Shown here: piece by piece, positions 16,463-25,865 of the stretch
Layout of the letters: every line of letters begins with the position of its first letter
How positions within the stretch are numbered: position 1 is the first letter of the stretch
Assembly: GCA_004297445.1 (NCBI GenBank)
Contig: SCUK01000011.1
Location: 1 to 41,607 of the forward strand
Origin: Anaerolineae bacterium
GTDB taxonomy: Bacteria; Chloroflexota; Anaerolineae; Anaerolineales; UBA11579
Length of the DNA: 41,607 bases
Direction of reading: 5' to 3'
Position numbers and translations under genes: made by a program
Notes under the pieces: model-generated
Told to the model about the DNA's origin: nothing
The model's database searches: none
What the model saw: the letters and a program-made list of their open reading frames with translations, nothing else

Positions 16463-17085
16463 CCCGTCCCGAACTGGCGGTCGCCGGCATCCCCCAATCC
16501 CGGCACAATGTAGCCGATCTCGTTGAGATGGCTGTCGATTTTCGCCAGATGAATCGGCACGTCCGGGTGCTGGGTCTGCATCGCCTTAATGCCTTCCGGC
16601 GCGCCCAGCAGGCCGACGAACTTGATGCGCCTGACGCCCCACTTCTTGAGGATGTCCACCGTGGCCGTGGCCGAGCCGCCGGTGGCCAGCATCGGGTCGA
16701 GCACCAGGCACACTTCCACGGTGGGGGAGACGGGCAGTTTATTGTAGTACTCGACCGGCCGCAACGTTTTCTCGTCCCGGTACAGGCCGATGTGCCACAC
16801 CTCGGCGTTGGGCATCAGCTCCCACACGCCCTCCACCATGCCGAGGCCGGCGCGCAGGATGGGCACCAGGCCGATGCGGTCGGTGAGGTGCACGCCTTGC
16901 GCGTCGCCCATCGGGGTCGTCACCGTCAGCGGTTTCGTCCCCAGGTCGGCGGTGGCTTCATAGCACAGTAGCGCGCCCAGTTCGCGCACCAGTTCGCGGA
17001 ACTTCTTGGGTTCGGTATTTACATCACGCAGCTTGGTCAGTTTGTGCAGGACGAGGGGATGGGTGGATTCAAACACGTTGGACAT
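16459..17085 (-). CDS. upp: Uracil phosphoribosyltransferase
   Basis: A 208-residue salvage enzyme making UMP from uracil and PRPP. The PRPP loop is [20 protein letters not shown] near residues 125-144 and the uracil-binding end is [16 protein letters not shown] at the C-terminus; [17 protein letters not shown] is also typical. The frame is open back to 17193, but AGAGGAG lies eight bases before ATG 17085 and homology begins at [15 protein letters not shown], so that start is chosen. It heads an operon with the methyltransferase. A TATAAT at 17113-17118 (minus strand) gives a short leader. dcd and pdp in the same window act in related pyrimidine steps. Confidence 0.96.
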   Translation of the reverse strand: MSNVFESTHPLVLHKLTKLRDVNTEPKKFRELVRELGALLCYEATADLGTKPLTVTTPMGDAQGVHLTDRIGLVPILRAGLGMVEGVWELMPNAEVWHIGLYRDEKTLRPVEYYNKLPVSPTVEVCLVLDPMLATGGSATATVDILKKWGVRRIKFVGLLGAPEGIKAMQTQHPDVPIHLAKIDSHLNEIGYIVPGLGDAGDRQFGTG

Positions 17086-17112
17086 GGCGCGCTCCTCTTG
17101 ACTGGTGATTCC

Positions 17113-17118
17113 ATTATA
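17113..17118 (-). promoter_or_regulatory. -10 box of the upp operon
   Basis: TATAAT on the minus strand about 28 bases before the upp start; TTGACC occurs upstream but with only 14 bases of spacing, so the -35 is uncertain. Confidence 0.5.
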
Positions 17119-17225
17119 GCCGCGCTGCAGGAGGTCAACGAGGCGCTGGGTCCATATGTCAACAGGGAAGTCCCAGTTGAAATCCCCCTGCAAATCGTTG
17201 ACCTGTTGCCCTTTTACCCCTGTTG

Positions 17226-17231
17226 TATAAT
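17226..17231 (+). promoter_or_regulatory. -10 box of ruvB (leaderless type)
   Basis: TATAAT, six bases, then ATG 17238. There is no ribosome-binding site. The alternative TTG at 17223 would start upstream of the -10 box and is rejected. Confidence 0.65.
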
Positions 17232-17237
17232 CGCGTT

Positions 17238-18263
17238 ATGAGCGACAACCATGACCGGCTGGTCGACCCGGAGAAGCAAACCGACGACCGGCTGGACCCC
17301 GCCCTGCGCCCGCAACGGCTGCGAGACCTCATTGGTCAGGACGCGGTGCGCGAAAACCTCGAAATCCTGATTCAAGCGGCCAAAGGCCGCGGCGAACCGC
17401 TGGACCATGTGTTGTTTTATGGCCCGCCTGGCCTCGGCAAAACCACCCTGGCGCACATCCTCGCCAATGAAATGGGCGTGAGCATCAAGGTGACGGCCGG
17501 CCCGGCCATCGAACGGCAGGGCGACCTGGCCGCCATCCTGACCAACCTGCGCGAAGGCGACATCCTGTTCATCGACGAAGTGCACCGGCTGGGGCGGGCG
17601 GTGGAGGAAATCCTCTACCCGGCAATGGAAGACTATGCTCTGGATATCATCATCGGCAAGGGGCCGGGGGCGCGCTCGCTGCGCCTGAAACTGCCGCGTT
17701 TCAGCATCATCGGCGCCACCACGCGCCTGGCGTTGGTGACCGCGCCGCTGCGCGCCCGGTTCGGCGCGGTGTACCGCTTGAACTACTACGAAATCGGCGC
17801 CATGGAACAGATTGTGCGCCGCGCCGCCGGCAGCCTGGGCGTGGAAGCCGAAGAATCCGGCATCCAGGAAATCGCCCGGCGGGCGCGCGGCACGCCGCGC
17901 GTGGCGCTGCGCCTGCTGCGCCGGGTGCGGGACTTCAGCCAGGTGCGCGCCGAGGGCGTCATCACTGCGCCGGTGGCGGGCGAGGCGCTCAACCTGCTGG
18001 AAGTGGACCCGCTGGGGCTGGACCAGATGGACCGCCGCGTCCTGCGTGCCATCATCGAAAAATACAACGGCGGGCCGGTGGGCCTCAACACCATCGCCGC
18101 CTCCGTGAGCGAAGAATCCGACACGATTGAAGAAGTGGTTGAACCCTACCTGCTGCAACTGGGCTTTCTGGAACGCACCAGCCAGGGCCGCATCGCCACC
18201 CAGAAAGCCTGGGAACATCTGGGCATCGAATTCCCCAAAGGCCGGCAGGGGCAGTTGATTTGA
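17238..18263 (+). CDS. ruvB: Holliday junction branch-migration ATPase RuvB
   Basis: A 341-residue AAA+ motor that drives branch migration of Holliday junctions with RuvA in recombinational repair. Walker A is GPPGLGKT (62-69), Walker B is LFIDEVH with D113-E114, and sensor 1 is IGATTR. The C-terminal winged helix (about 260-335) contains [16 protein letters not shown] and the [12 protein letters not shown]-binding turn. The N-terminus [13 protein letters not shown] is standard. Start ATG 17238 lies six bases behind a perfect -10 box. ruvA and ruvC are not adjacent; a DUF2905 gene follows, a neighbourhood seen for ruvB in several phyla. Confidence 0.98.
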   Translation: MSDNHDRLVDPEKQTDDRLDPALRPQRLRDLIGQDAVRENLEILIQAAKGRGEPLDHVLFYGPPGLGKTTLAHILANEMGVSIKVTAGPAIERQGDLAAILTNLREGDILFIDEVHRLGRAVEEILYPAMEDYALDIIIGKGPGARSLRLKLPRFSIIGATTRLALVTAPLRARFGAVYRLNYYEIGAMEQIVRRAAGSLGVEAEESGIQEIARRARGTPRVALRLLRRVRDFSQVRAEGVITAPVAGEALNLLEVDPLGLDQMDRRVLRAIIEKYNGGPVGLNTIAASVSEESDTIEEVVEPYLLQLGFLERTSQGRIATQKAWEHLGIEFPKGRQGQLI

Positions 18264-18320
18264 GGCTGTAAATCGCCCTGTCTCCAACACCCAACAAAGA
18301 ATAACGACTCTACATCTTCT

Positions 18321-18554
18321 ATGGACACCCAACAAATCGCAAAATTCGTGATGGTCCTCGGCGTCAGCGTATTTGTGCTGGGCGGCGCGTTGTGGCTGTT
18401 TGGCCGCGTCGGCCTGCCACTCGGCCGCCTGCCCGGAGACTTCCGCATCCAGTTGGGAAGTTTCACCTGCGTTTTCCCGCTGGCGTCTTCCATTATCCTG
18501 TCCATCCTGCTGACCATTGCCCTCAATCTGCTGGCACGCTGGTTGAACAAGTGA
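18321..18554 (+). CDS. DUF2905 family small membrane protein
   Basis: A 77-residue protein with two transmembrane helices (about 8-27 and 51-73) flanking the conserved loop GRVGLPLGRLPGDFRIQLG, which identifies the DUF2905 family. The family is often encoded close to ruvB or queA in thermophilic and Gram-positive-like lineages, but its function is not known. It starts 57 bases after ruvB with no visible ribosome-binding site. The MFS gene follows after 37 bases. Confidence 0.85.
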   Translation: MDTQQIAKFVMVLGVSVFVLGGALWLFGRVGLPLGRLPGDFRIQLGSFTCVFPLASSIILSILLTIALNLLARWLNK

Positions 18555-18591
18555 TGCCCCGTCTCCGCCGCATGGGGGTTGAGTCGCGCCC

Positions 18592-19842
18592 ATGAGAAAA
18601 CTCAGCCCCTCCGCCATCTACCTGCTCACCCAGTTCCTCTTCGGGCTCACCAACCGCACCACCAACACCACCTTCGCCATCTACCTGGTGCAATCCGTGG
18701 GGCTGGACCCGCTGCAAATGGTGCTGCTGGGCACCATCTTCGAAATCACCATCTTCGTCTTTGAAGTGCCCACCGGCGTAGTGGCGGATGTCGTCAGCCG
18801 CCGGTTGTCCGTGCTGCTCGGCGTGCTGCTCACCGGCATCGGCTCAATGGTCATGGGGCTGGAGCCGGTATTCGGCGTGGTGCTGCTGGGTCACGTCATC
18901 TGGGGTTTCGGTAACACGTTCATTAGCGGCGCGCACACCGCCTGGATTTCGGATGAGATCGGCGTGGCGGCGGCCAACCGCGCCTTCCTGCGCAGCCGCC
19001 AGTTCATGCTGGCCGGCAGTCTGCTGGGCATCCCGCTGGCAGTAGCCCTGGCGCGCGGCTCGCTGGCGTTGCCGTTCCTGGTCGGCGGCGGGATTCGCGT
19101 GGTCTTTGTCATCTTCCTGGCGCTGGTCATGCCGGAGACCGGCTTCAAGCGCAAGCCGCCGGAGGAGCGCGAAGGCTGGAATGACTTTTTCGTCACCCTG
19201 CGCGCGGGCTTCGACCTGGTGCGCGGCCGGCGCGCCCTCACCCTGTTCGCGCTCATCAGCCTGTTCGTTGGCCTGTACAGCGAAGGCTGGGATCGTCTGG
19301 GCGACCCGCACCTGTTGCAGAATTTCGTCTTCCCGCCGCTGTTCGGCCTCACCCTCGGGGCGGTGGAGTGGTTTGGCGTGCTCAGCGTGGCCGGGATGCT
19401 GCTCAACCTGGCGGCGAATGAGGTGGCGGTCCGGCGGGTGAACATGAGCGATTCGCTCACGCTGGCGCGCGTTTTGCAGGCGCTGTACGCGGTGATGGTG
19501 GCATGCATGCTGGGCTTCGCCCTGGCGCGCGATTTCTGGCTGGCGATTCTGGCGATGTTCGTGTTCGATACGCTGCGCGGCGTGTCCTTCCCGCTCAGCG
19601 AAGCCTTCATTAACGTGTACGTCGACTCACGCGTGCGCGCCACCGTGCATTCCATGGCCGCCCAGATTGATGCCTTCGGCGAGCTGGCCGGCGGCCCGTT
19701 CATTGGGGCGATGGGGCGCTGGCGCGGCCTGCGCGCCGCCATAATTATGGGCGCGCTGGTGCTCGCCCCGGTGGTGCCCATGTACGCCCGCCTGCGCCGT
19801 TTGCCTGGCGAGCACTCGGGACCGGCCCCCGCCAGTTCGTGA
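18592..19842 (+). CDS. MFS transporter
   Basis: A 416-residue protein with about 12 transmembrane helices. Motif A is PTGVVADVVSRRLSVLLG after helix 2, and the sequence VIWGFGNTFISGAHTAWISDE is reminiscent of the tetracycline/macrolide exporter-like MFS group. There is no signal peptide. The central loop (about 182-215) is charged (FKRKPPEEREGW). It is transcribed with DUF2905 (37-base gap) and may be in one unit with ruvB. It is not closely similar to the two MFS proteins at 5.4-8.2 kb. Substrate unknown; drug efflux is the family's commonest role. Confidence 0.85.
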   Translation: MRKLSPSAIYLLTQFLFGLTNRTTNTTFAIYLVQSVGLDPLQMVLLGTIFEITIFVFEVPTGVVADVVSRRLSVLLGVLLTGIGSMVMGLEPVFGVVLLGHVIWGFGNTFISGAHTAWISDEIGVAAANRAFLRSRQFMLAGSLLGIPLAVALARGSLALPFLVGGGIRVVFVIFLALVMPETGFKRKPPEEREGWNDFFVTLRAGFDLVRGRRALTLFALISLFVGLYSEGWDRLGDPHLLQNFVFPPLFGLTLGAVEWFGVLSVAGMLLNLAANEVAVRRVNMSDSLTLARVLQALYAVMVACMLGFALARDFWLAILAMFVFDTLRGVSFPLSEAFINVYVDSRVRATVHSMAAQIDAFGELAGGPFIGAMGRWRGLRAAIIMGALVLAPVVPMYARLRRLPGEHSGPAPASS

Positions 19843-19962
19843 ACTCCGGCACAATCTTCGAAAACTCGTTCTGATTTCTGAGCATCGTATTCAGCCCAAT
19901 TGTGTTTAATTAGTCAGGTTCCCGGTTCTATTGTTCTATCATTCGACAAGGAGAGAGTGAAC

Positions 19963-20280
19963 ATGGAAGGTATTGGGAAGTATCTGTTTTGGCTTGGCCT
20001 GCTGCTGGCCGTCGTTGCCGCATTCCTGCCCGATATGACCTGGATTGGCATGGTGTTGGTCATCCTCGGTTTGCTCATGGGCATTATGCGCTGGGGCAAA
20101 AGCGGCGATCACGGCTTCATCCTGGCTTCGCTGGGCCTCGCGGCCAGCTATGCTGCACTCACCGCCATCCCGGCGGTCGGTGGCTACATCACCGCCATTA
20201 TGGGCGGCCTGTGGATGATGGTCGGCGCGGCCCTGCTCGTGGCCGTCGTCAAGATGCTTTGGGACTGGGGCAACATGTAA
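19963..20280 (+). CDS. Small membrane protein, copy 1 of a tandem pair
   Basis: A 105-residue protein with three to four hydrophobic segments and very little soluble sequence. Landmarks shared with copy 2 are the start GKYLF, the loop W(G/M)K..GDH(G/S)FILA, LAASYAA.T.IP.VG.Y.TA, MGGLW and the end MLWDWG. I do not recognise the family. AAGGAGAG is eight bases before ATG 19963. The gene is followed by a structured 3' region and terminator that recurs after copy 2, so the pair arose by duplication of a whole gene-plus-terminator cassette. Function unknown; the conserved GDH loop between helices is the most distinctive feature. Confidence 0.8.
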   Translation: MEGIGKYLFWLGLLLAVVAAFLPDMTWIGMVLVILGLLMGIMRWGKSGDHGFILASLGLAASYAALTAIPAVGGYITAIMGGLWMMVGAALLVAVVKMLWDWGNM

Positions 20281-20351
20281 TTGGTTGCCCTTTTTGTTTG
20301 CGGTTGAAGGCCCGCTCGGGAACCTGACCGCAGCCTGCAAACAAAATCAAG

Positions 20352-20391
20352 GCCGGACGGAAGGAGTTGCTCGCAACTCCCAACGTCCGGC
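20352..20391 (+). terminator. Terminator after small membrane protein copy 1
   Basis: Outer stem GCCGGACG/CGTCCGGC encloses an inner perfect hairpin (GGAGTTGC, TC, GCAACTCC at 20363-20380), followed by TTTATTGTT. An upstream hairpin (TGCGGT with ACCGCA) precedes the shared words AGCCTGCAAACAAA. Confidence 0.75.
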
Positions 20392-20502
20392 TTTATTGTT
20401 GGGTATGTTCCGGGGGACCAACGCCCGTACCGGCCGCTACCCGGCGGTGTTACAACCAGCAGGTCCTGCAACTAGGTTCAATTGCCAGTGAGGAGAGTCA
20501 AA

Positions 20503-20826
20503 ATGGACAATCTTGGAAAATACCTGTTTTATGCCGGGGTGCTGGTGGCCGTGGCCGGCGTATTCATCACCGGCACCACGTGGATTCCGCTCGTGCTGGT
20601 CTTCCTCGGCGGCGGCGTGGGTTTGCTCAAATGGATGCAGGGCAAGACCGGCGACCACAGTTTCATCCTGGCGGGTCTGGCCCTGGCCGCCAGCTACGCC
20701 GCCATGACCATCATCCCGGTAGTGGGCAGCTATCTCACCGCCTTCATGGGTGGCCTGTGGACGATGGTGGGGACGGCGCTGTTGCTCCACGCTTTCAAGA
20801 TGCTGCTGGACTGGGGACAGGCGTAA
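20503..20826 (+). CDS. Small membrane protein, copy 2 of a tandem pair
   Basis: A 107-residue paralogue of the preceding gene with the same layout: N-terminal GKYLFYAGVLVAVAG, the GDHSFILAGLALAASYAA centre and the C-terminal MLLDWG. Roughly half of aligned residues are identical by eye. The start is ATG 20503, eight bases after GAGGAG; the open frame reaches 20482, but that start lacks a site. It is a single-gene unit flanked by the copy 1 terminator and its own terminator. Family and function not recognised. Confidence 0.8.
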   Translation: MDNLGKYLFYAGVLVAVAGVFITGTTWIPLVLVFLGGGVGLLKWMQGKTGDHSFILAGLALAASYAAMTIIPVVGSYLTAFMGGLWTMVGTALLLHAFKMLLDWGQA

Positions 20827-20879
20827 CCGAAGAACCTGTAGATTCCGGCTGTGACCTGAAGGACCTGACCACAGCCTGC

Positions 20880-20921
20880 AAACAAAGAGGCCGGACGGTT
20901 CGCCGCCCGGCCTCTTTGTTT
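20880..20921. terminator. UUCG-loop bidirectional terminator after copy 2
   Basis: A 19-base stem from AAACAAAGAGGCCGG to CCGGCCTCTTTGTTT with one mismatch and a TTCG tetraloop (20899-20902). U-tracts lie on both sides. A hairpin GGCTGTG/CACAGCC occurs just upstream. The -10 box of the next gene begins ten bases later. Confidence 0.88.
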
Positions 20922-20930
20922 GCAACCTCA

Positions 20931-20936
20931 TATAAT
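20931..20936 (+). promoter_or_regulatory. -10 box of the E2-like gene (leaderless type)
   Basis: TATAAT, six bases, ATG 20943. There is no ribosome-binding site. The box is only ten bases past the terminator stem. Confidence 0.6.
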
Positions 20937-20942
20937 TCGGCC

Positions 20943-21731
20943 ATGCCGACTTCTCAGCCTCCCTACTTTACCGTCCAACCCTTCCCGCGCGCCCGCCAGG
21001 TCATCGTGGATGCCAACCGGCTGGGCAAGCGTAAGCGTACCATCTACGGCCTGCTGGAATTTGATGTGACCGAGCCGCGCCGCCGCATGGCGCAACACAA
21101 AGCGCAAACCGGCGAGGCGCTCTCCTTCACCGCCTACCTCGCCTTCTGCCTGGCGCGCGCCGTGGCCGACCATCCGCAGGTGCAGGCCCTGCGCGATTGG
21201 CGCGGCCGACTGGTGACCTTTGACGACGTGGATGTGACCGTGGTCATCGACATCGAACTGGAGGGACGCCGCTTCCCGATGAGCCATATCCTGCGGGCGG
21301 CACAACGGCGGGGTTTCCGGGACCTGCATGACGAAATCCGCCGGGTGCAGGGCGACGCCCAGGCCAGCGCCAGCCGCCGCCGCTGGCCCGCCCTGCGCTG
21401 GTTTTTCCTGTTGCCCGCGCCGGCGCGTGACCTGGTTTACGCCGTGCTGATGGCCTCACCGCAGCGCGTCAAACACCACACCGGCACGGTGGGACTCACC
21501 GCGCTGGGCATGTTCGCGGACATGGGCGGCTGGGGCATCAACGCCCCCACCCACAACTGCTCGGTGGTGGCGGGTGGCATCGAGCCCAAGCCGGTGGCGC
21601 GCGATGGGCAGGTGGTCGTCCGCGAGATTCTGAACATCACCCTCGGTGTCAACCACGATGTGGTGGATGGCATCCCGGCGGCGCGGTTCGCCAGCCGTTT
21701 TAAGGAGCTGGTGGAGGAAGGGACCTGGTGA
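20943..21731 (+). CDS. Stand-alone 2-oxo acid dehydrogenase E2-type acyltransferase domain protein
   Basis: A 262-residue protein consisting only of the chloramphenicol acetyltransferase-like catalytic domain found at the C-terminus of dihydrolipoamide acyltransferases. The active-site motif is HDVVDG with H238 and D242 (HxxxDG), preceded by LNITLGVN; earlier landmarks are VTVVIDIELEGRRFPMSHILRAA and the structural TVGLTALGMF. No lipoyl or E3/E1-binding domain is present, and the residues about 140-170 are Arg/Trp-rich and divergent. It may acylate another carrier or small molecule, or be a degenerate relative. No E1 or E3 genes flank it; aconitase follows 90 bases downstream with its own promoter. 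Start ATG fits the -10 box at N6. Confidence 0.82.
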   Translation: MPTSQPPYFTVQPFPRARQVIVDANRLGKRKRTIYGLLEFDVTEPRRRMAQHKAQTGEALSFTAYLAFCLARAVADHPQVQALRDWRGRLVTFDDVDVTVVIDIELEGRRFPMSHILRAAQRRGFRDLHDEIRRVQGDAQASASRRRWPALRWFFLLPAPARDLVYAVLMASPQRVKHHTGTVGLTALGMFADMGGWGINAPTHNCSVVAGGIEPKPVARDGQVVVREILNITLGVNHDVVDGIPAARFASRFKELVEEGTW

Positions 21732-21764
21732 TTCTCAATTCATCATTCCCCCGCTGCCATCGTT

Positions 21765-21770
21765 TATAAT
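21765..21770 (+). promoter_or_regulatory. -10 box of acnA
   Basis: TATAAT about 51 bases before the acnA ATG; the leader carries the site GCAGGAG (21808-21814). A -35 box is not clear. Confidence 0.5.
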
Positions 21771-21821
21771 ACAGCCCGCGAAGTTCCCAGACCAAAATCC
21801 CTCCACAGCAGGAGCGTTTCA

Positions 21822-24524
<2,703 letters not shown>

Positions 24525-24559
24525 ATTTCAAGGTCTCTGCATCTCTTGTGAATCAACAA

Positions 24560-24603
24560 GTAGGGGCACGGCGAAAGTTGCGAAGCAACTCACGTGCCCC
24601 TAC
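24560..24603. repeat. GTAGGGGC-family palindrome acting as terminator hairpin
   Basis: Outer 11-base stem GTAGGGGCACG (24560-24570) with CGTGCCCCTAC (24593-24603), and inner stem AGTTGC/GCAACT (24576-24590) with a GAA loop. It sits between convergent acnA and the membrane protein gene, so it probably also stops transcription. Confidence 0.8.
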
Positions 24604-24643
24604 AAATTTCTGGTGGTAGGTGGAATTGGGTCAGGGTTGAATG

Positions 24644-25225
24644 TCAGCCGGCCTTGGCCGCAAAATAGCGTCCTACCCCAACCAGCCAGGCGGTATTGAA
24701 TACGATATACACCAGCCCGAAGATGCTGGTCAGCCCGCTGTCCCAGCCGGTGATAAGGCCGGCCAGCAGCACCAGGATGCCGCTGGTCGCGGCAATCCAC
24801 ATGATTCTGACCAGCCGGGTGGACAGGCTGCTCTGGGCGCGCGATAGCAGAATGAGACCCAGCCCGGCAAGGGCCACGCCGAACGGCCCGGTGTAGGTGG
24901 TGGCGGAAAGCGGCACGATGTCCAGCATGAACAGGGTTTGGATGGTGCCAAGGATGAGGTTGCCAATCAGCATGAGCGTCACGCCAATTTTTGCTGGCCC
25001 CGGGGATTGCTTTTCCACCGACAGGTAGAGGGCATAGGCCACGAACGCGCCGAGGAAGGCAAGCACGATGCTGGTGAAGTCATTGATGGGGCCGAATATG
25101 TTTTCTGTGCCCAGAGTCGGAATAAGCGAGAAGAAAACAATCAGGCTGATGAGGCTGATGATGGTCGCGGCGGCGGTGAGATATGCGGCCCAACTGGCGG
25201 TTCTCAGGAATTTTGAAGATGGCAT
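24644..25225 (-). CDS. Hypothetical polytopic membrane protein
   Basis: A 193-residue protein with six predicted transmembrane helices (about residues 12-34, 48-70, 78-97, 106-126, 134-156 and 163-185) and short polar loops. I do not recognise a specific family; size and pattern resemble small DUF-type integral membrane proteins. The frame can begin at GTG 25243, but that codon is part of the ribosome-binding site GTGAGGAG, so ATG 25225 is used. It is transcribed leftward, behind a VOC-fold gene whose terminator lies between them, so it needs its own promoter, which I could not identify. Confidence 0.75.
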   Translation of the reverse strand: MPSSKFLRTASWAAYLTAAATIISLISLIVFFSLIPTLGTENIFGPINDFTSIVLAFLGAFVAYALYLSVEKQSPGPAKIGVTLMLIGNLILGTIQTLFMLDIVPLSATTYTGPFGVALAGLGLILLSRAQSSLSTRLVRIMWIAATSGILVLLAGLITGWDSGLTSIFGLVYIVFNTAWLVGVGRYFAAKAG

Positions 25226-25296
25226 GGCGGCGAGTCTCCTCACTTGGGTTGGATAAAGACTAATCTTAAGCTCGATGCGGAATCAAGGCAACAAAA

Positions 25297-25321
25297 AAGG
25301 CCGGGGAGGCGTCCCGGCCTT
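25297..25321 (-). terminator. Intrinsic terminator of the VOC-fold gene
   Basis: Stem AAGGCCGGG (25297-25305) with CCCGGCCTT (25313-25321). Read leftward it is followed by TTTTGTTGCC. It lies 28 bases beyond the stop codon at 25350. Confidence 0.85.
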
Positions 25322-25349
25322 GTTCATTAGCGCGAGACAGGCTCGCGGA

Positions 25350-25718
25350 CTAACCTTCCATGGGCAGCGGCTGCAACAGCGCCATCAGATTGCCGCTGGG
25401 GTCTTTGAACATGCTGTAATGGCCCACCGTCGGAATCTCCATCGGCTCCATTAGCACGTCGCCGCCGGCGGCTTTAATCTTTTTGATCGAGTCGGCGATG
25501 TCCGGTGTGTTGATGTAGGGTGTGATCGTGCCAGCGGAGTTGGTGTCGGTGATGGGGTTGAAGCCACCGGGGCTGCCGCCTTCAGCAGTGAACGTGGTGT
25601 AATTCATTTCGTCGTAATCTTTGAATTCCCAGGCGAACACATCGCCGTAGAATTTCTTCATGGCGGCGCGGTCTTTGGATGAGATTTCAAAGTGAACGAT
25701 GGCATGCGGGTGGGTCAT
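25350..25718 (-). CDS. VOC superfamily (glyoxalase/bleomycin-resistance fold) protein
   Basis: A 122-residue single-domain protein with two beta-alpha-beta-beta-beta modules. Landmarks are AIVHFEISSKDRAAMKKFYGDVFAWEF in the first half and TPYINTPDIADSIKKIKAAGGDVL with the end FKDPSGNLMALLQP in the second. Candidate metal ligands H6 (IVHFEI) and E near the C-terminus are not both certain, so it may be a binding protein and not an enzyme. GAGGAG precedes ATG 25718 and the frame above it is untranslated leader. It has its own promoter and terminator. Substrate unknown. Confidence 0.88.
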   Translation of the reverse strand: MTHPHAIVHFEISSKDRAAMKKFYGDVFAWEFKDYDEMNYTTFTAEGGSPGGFNPITDTNSAGTITPYINTPDIADSIKKIKAAGGDVLMEPMEIPTVGHYSMFKDPSGNLMALLQPLPMEG

Positions 25719-25748
25719 GAGAGTGGCTCCTCTGTCTGGTGTGCCTGG

Positions 25749-25777
25749 ATTATAGAACATTAGTTCAGTTAAATCAA
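25749..25777 (-). promoter_or_regulatory. Promoter of the VOC-fold gene
   Basis: Minus strand TTGATT (complement of 25772-25777) and perfect TATAAT (25749-25754), spacer 17 bases. The predicted leader is about 25 bases and contains GAGGAG. It is back to back with the -10 box of the heparinase gene. Confidence 0.7.
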
Positions 25778-25827
25778 GGCCCTTTCATCGTTTCTTAACC
25801 TGCCGCATTCTGCCCTCGTTTGTCCTC

Positions 25828-25833
25828 TATAAT
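25828..25833 (+). promoter_or_regulatory. -10 box of the heparinase II/III gene
   Basis: Perfect TATAAT with a 32-base gap to ATG 25866; the leader holds GAGGAG. No good -35 is seen. Confidence 0.5.
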
Positions 25834-25865
25834 GAAGCCGCACCCTGCCCTGAGGAGCAAGAACG

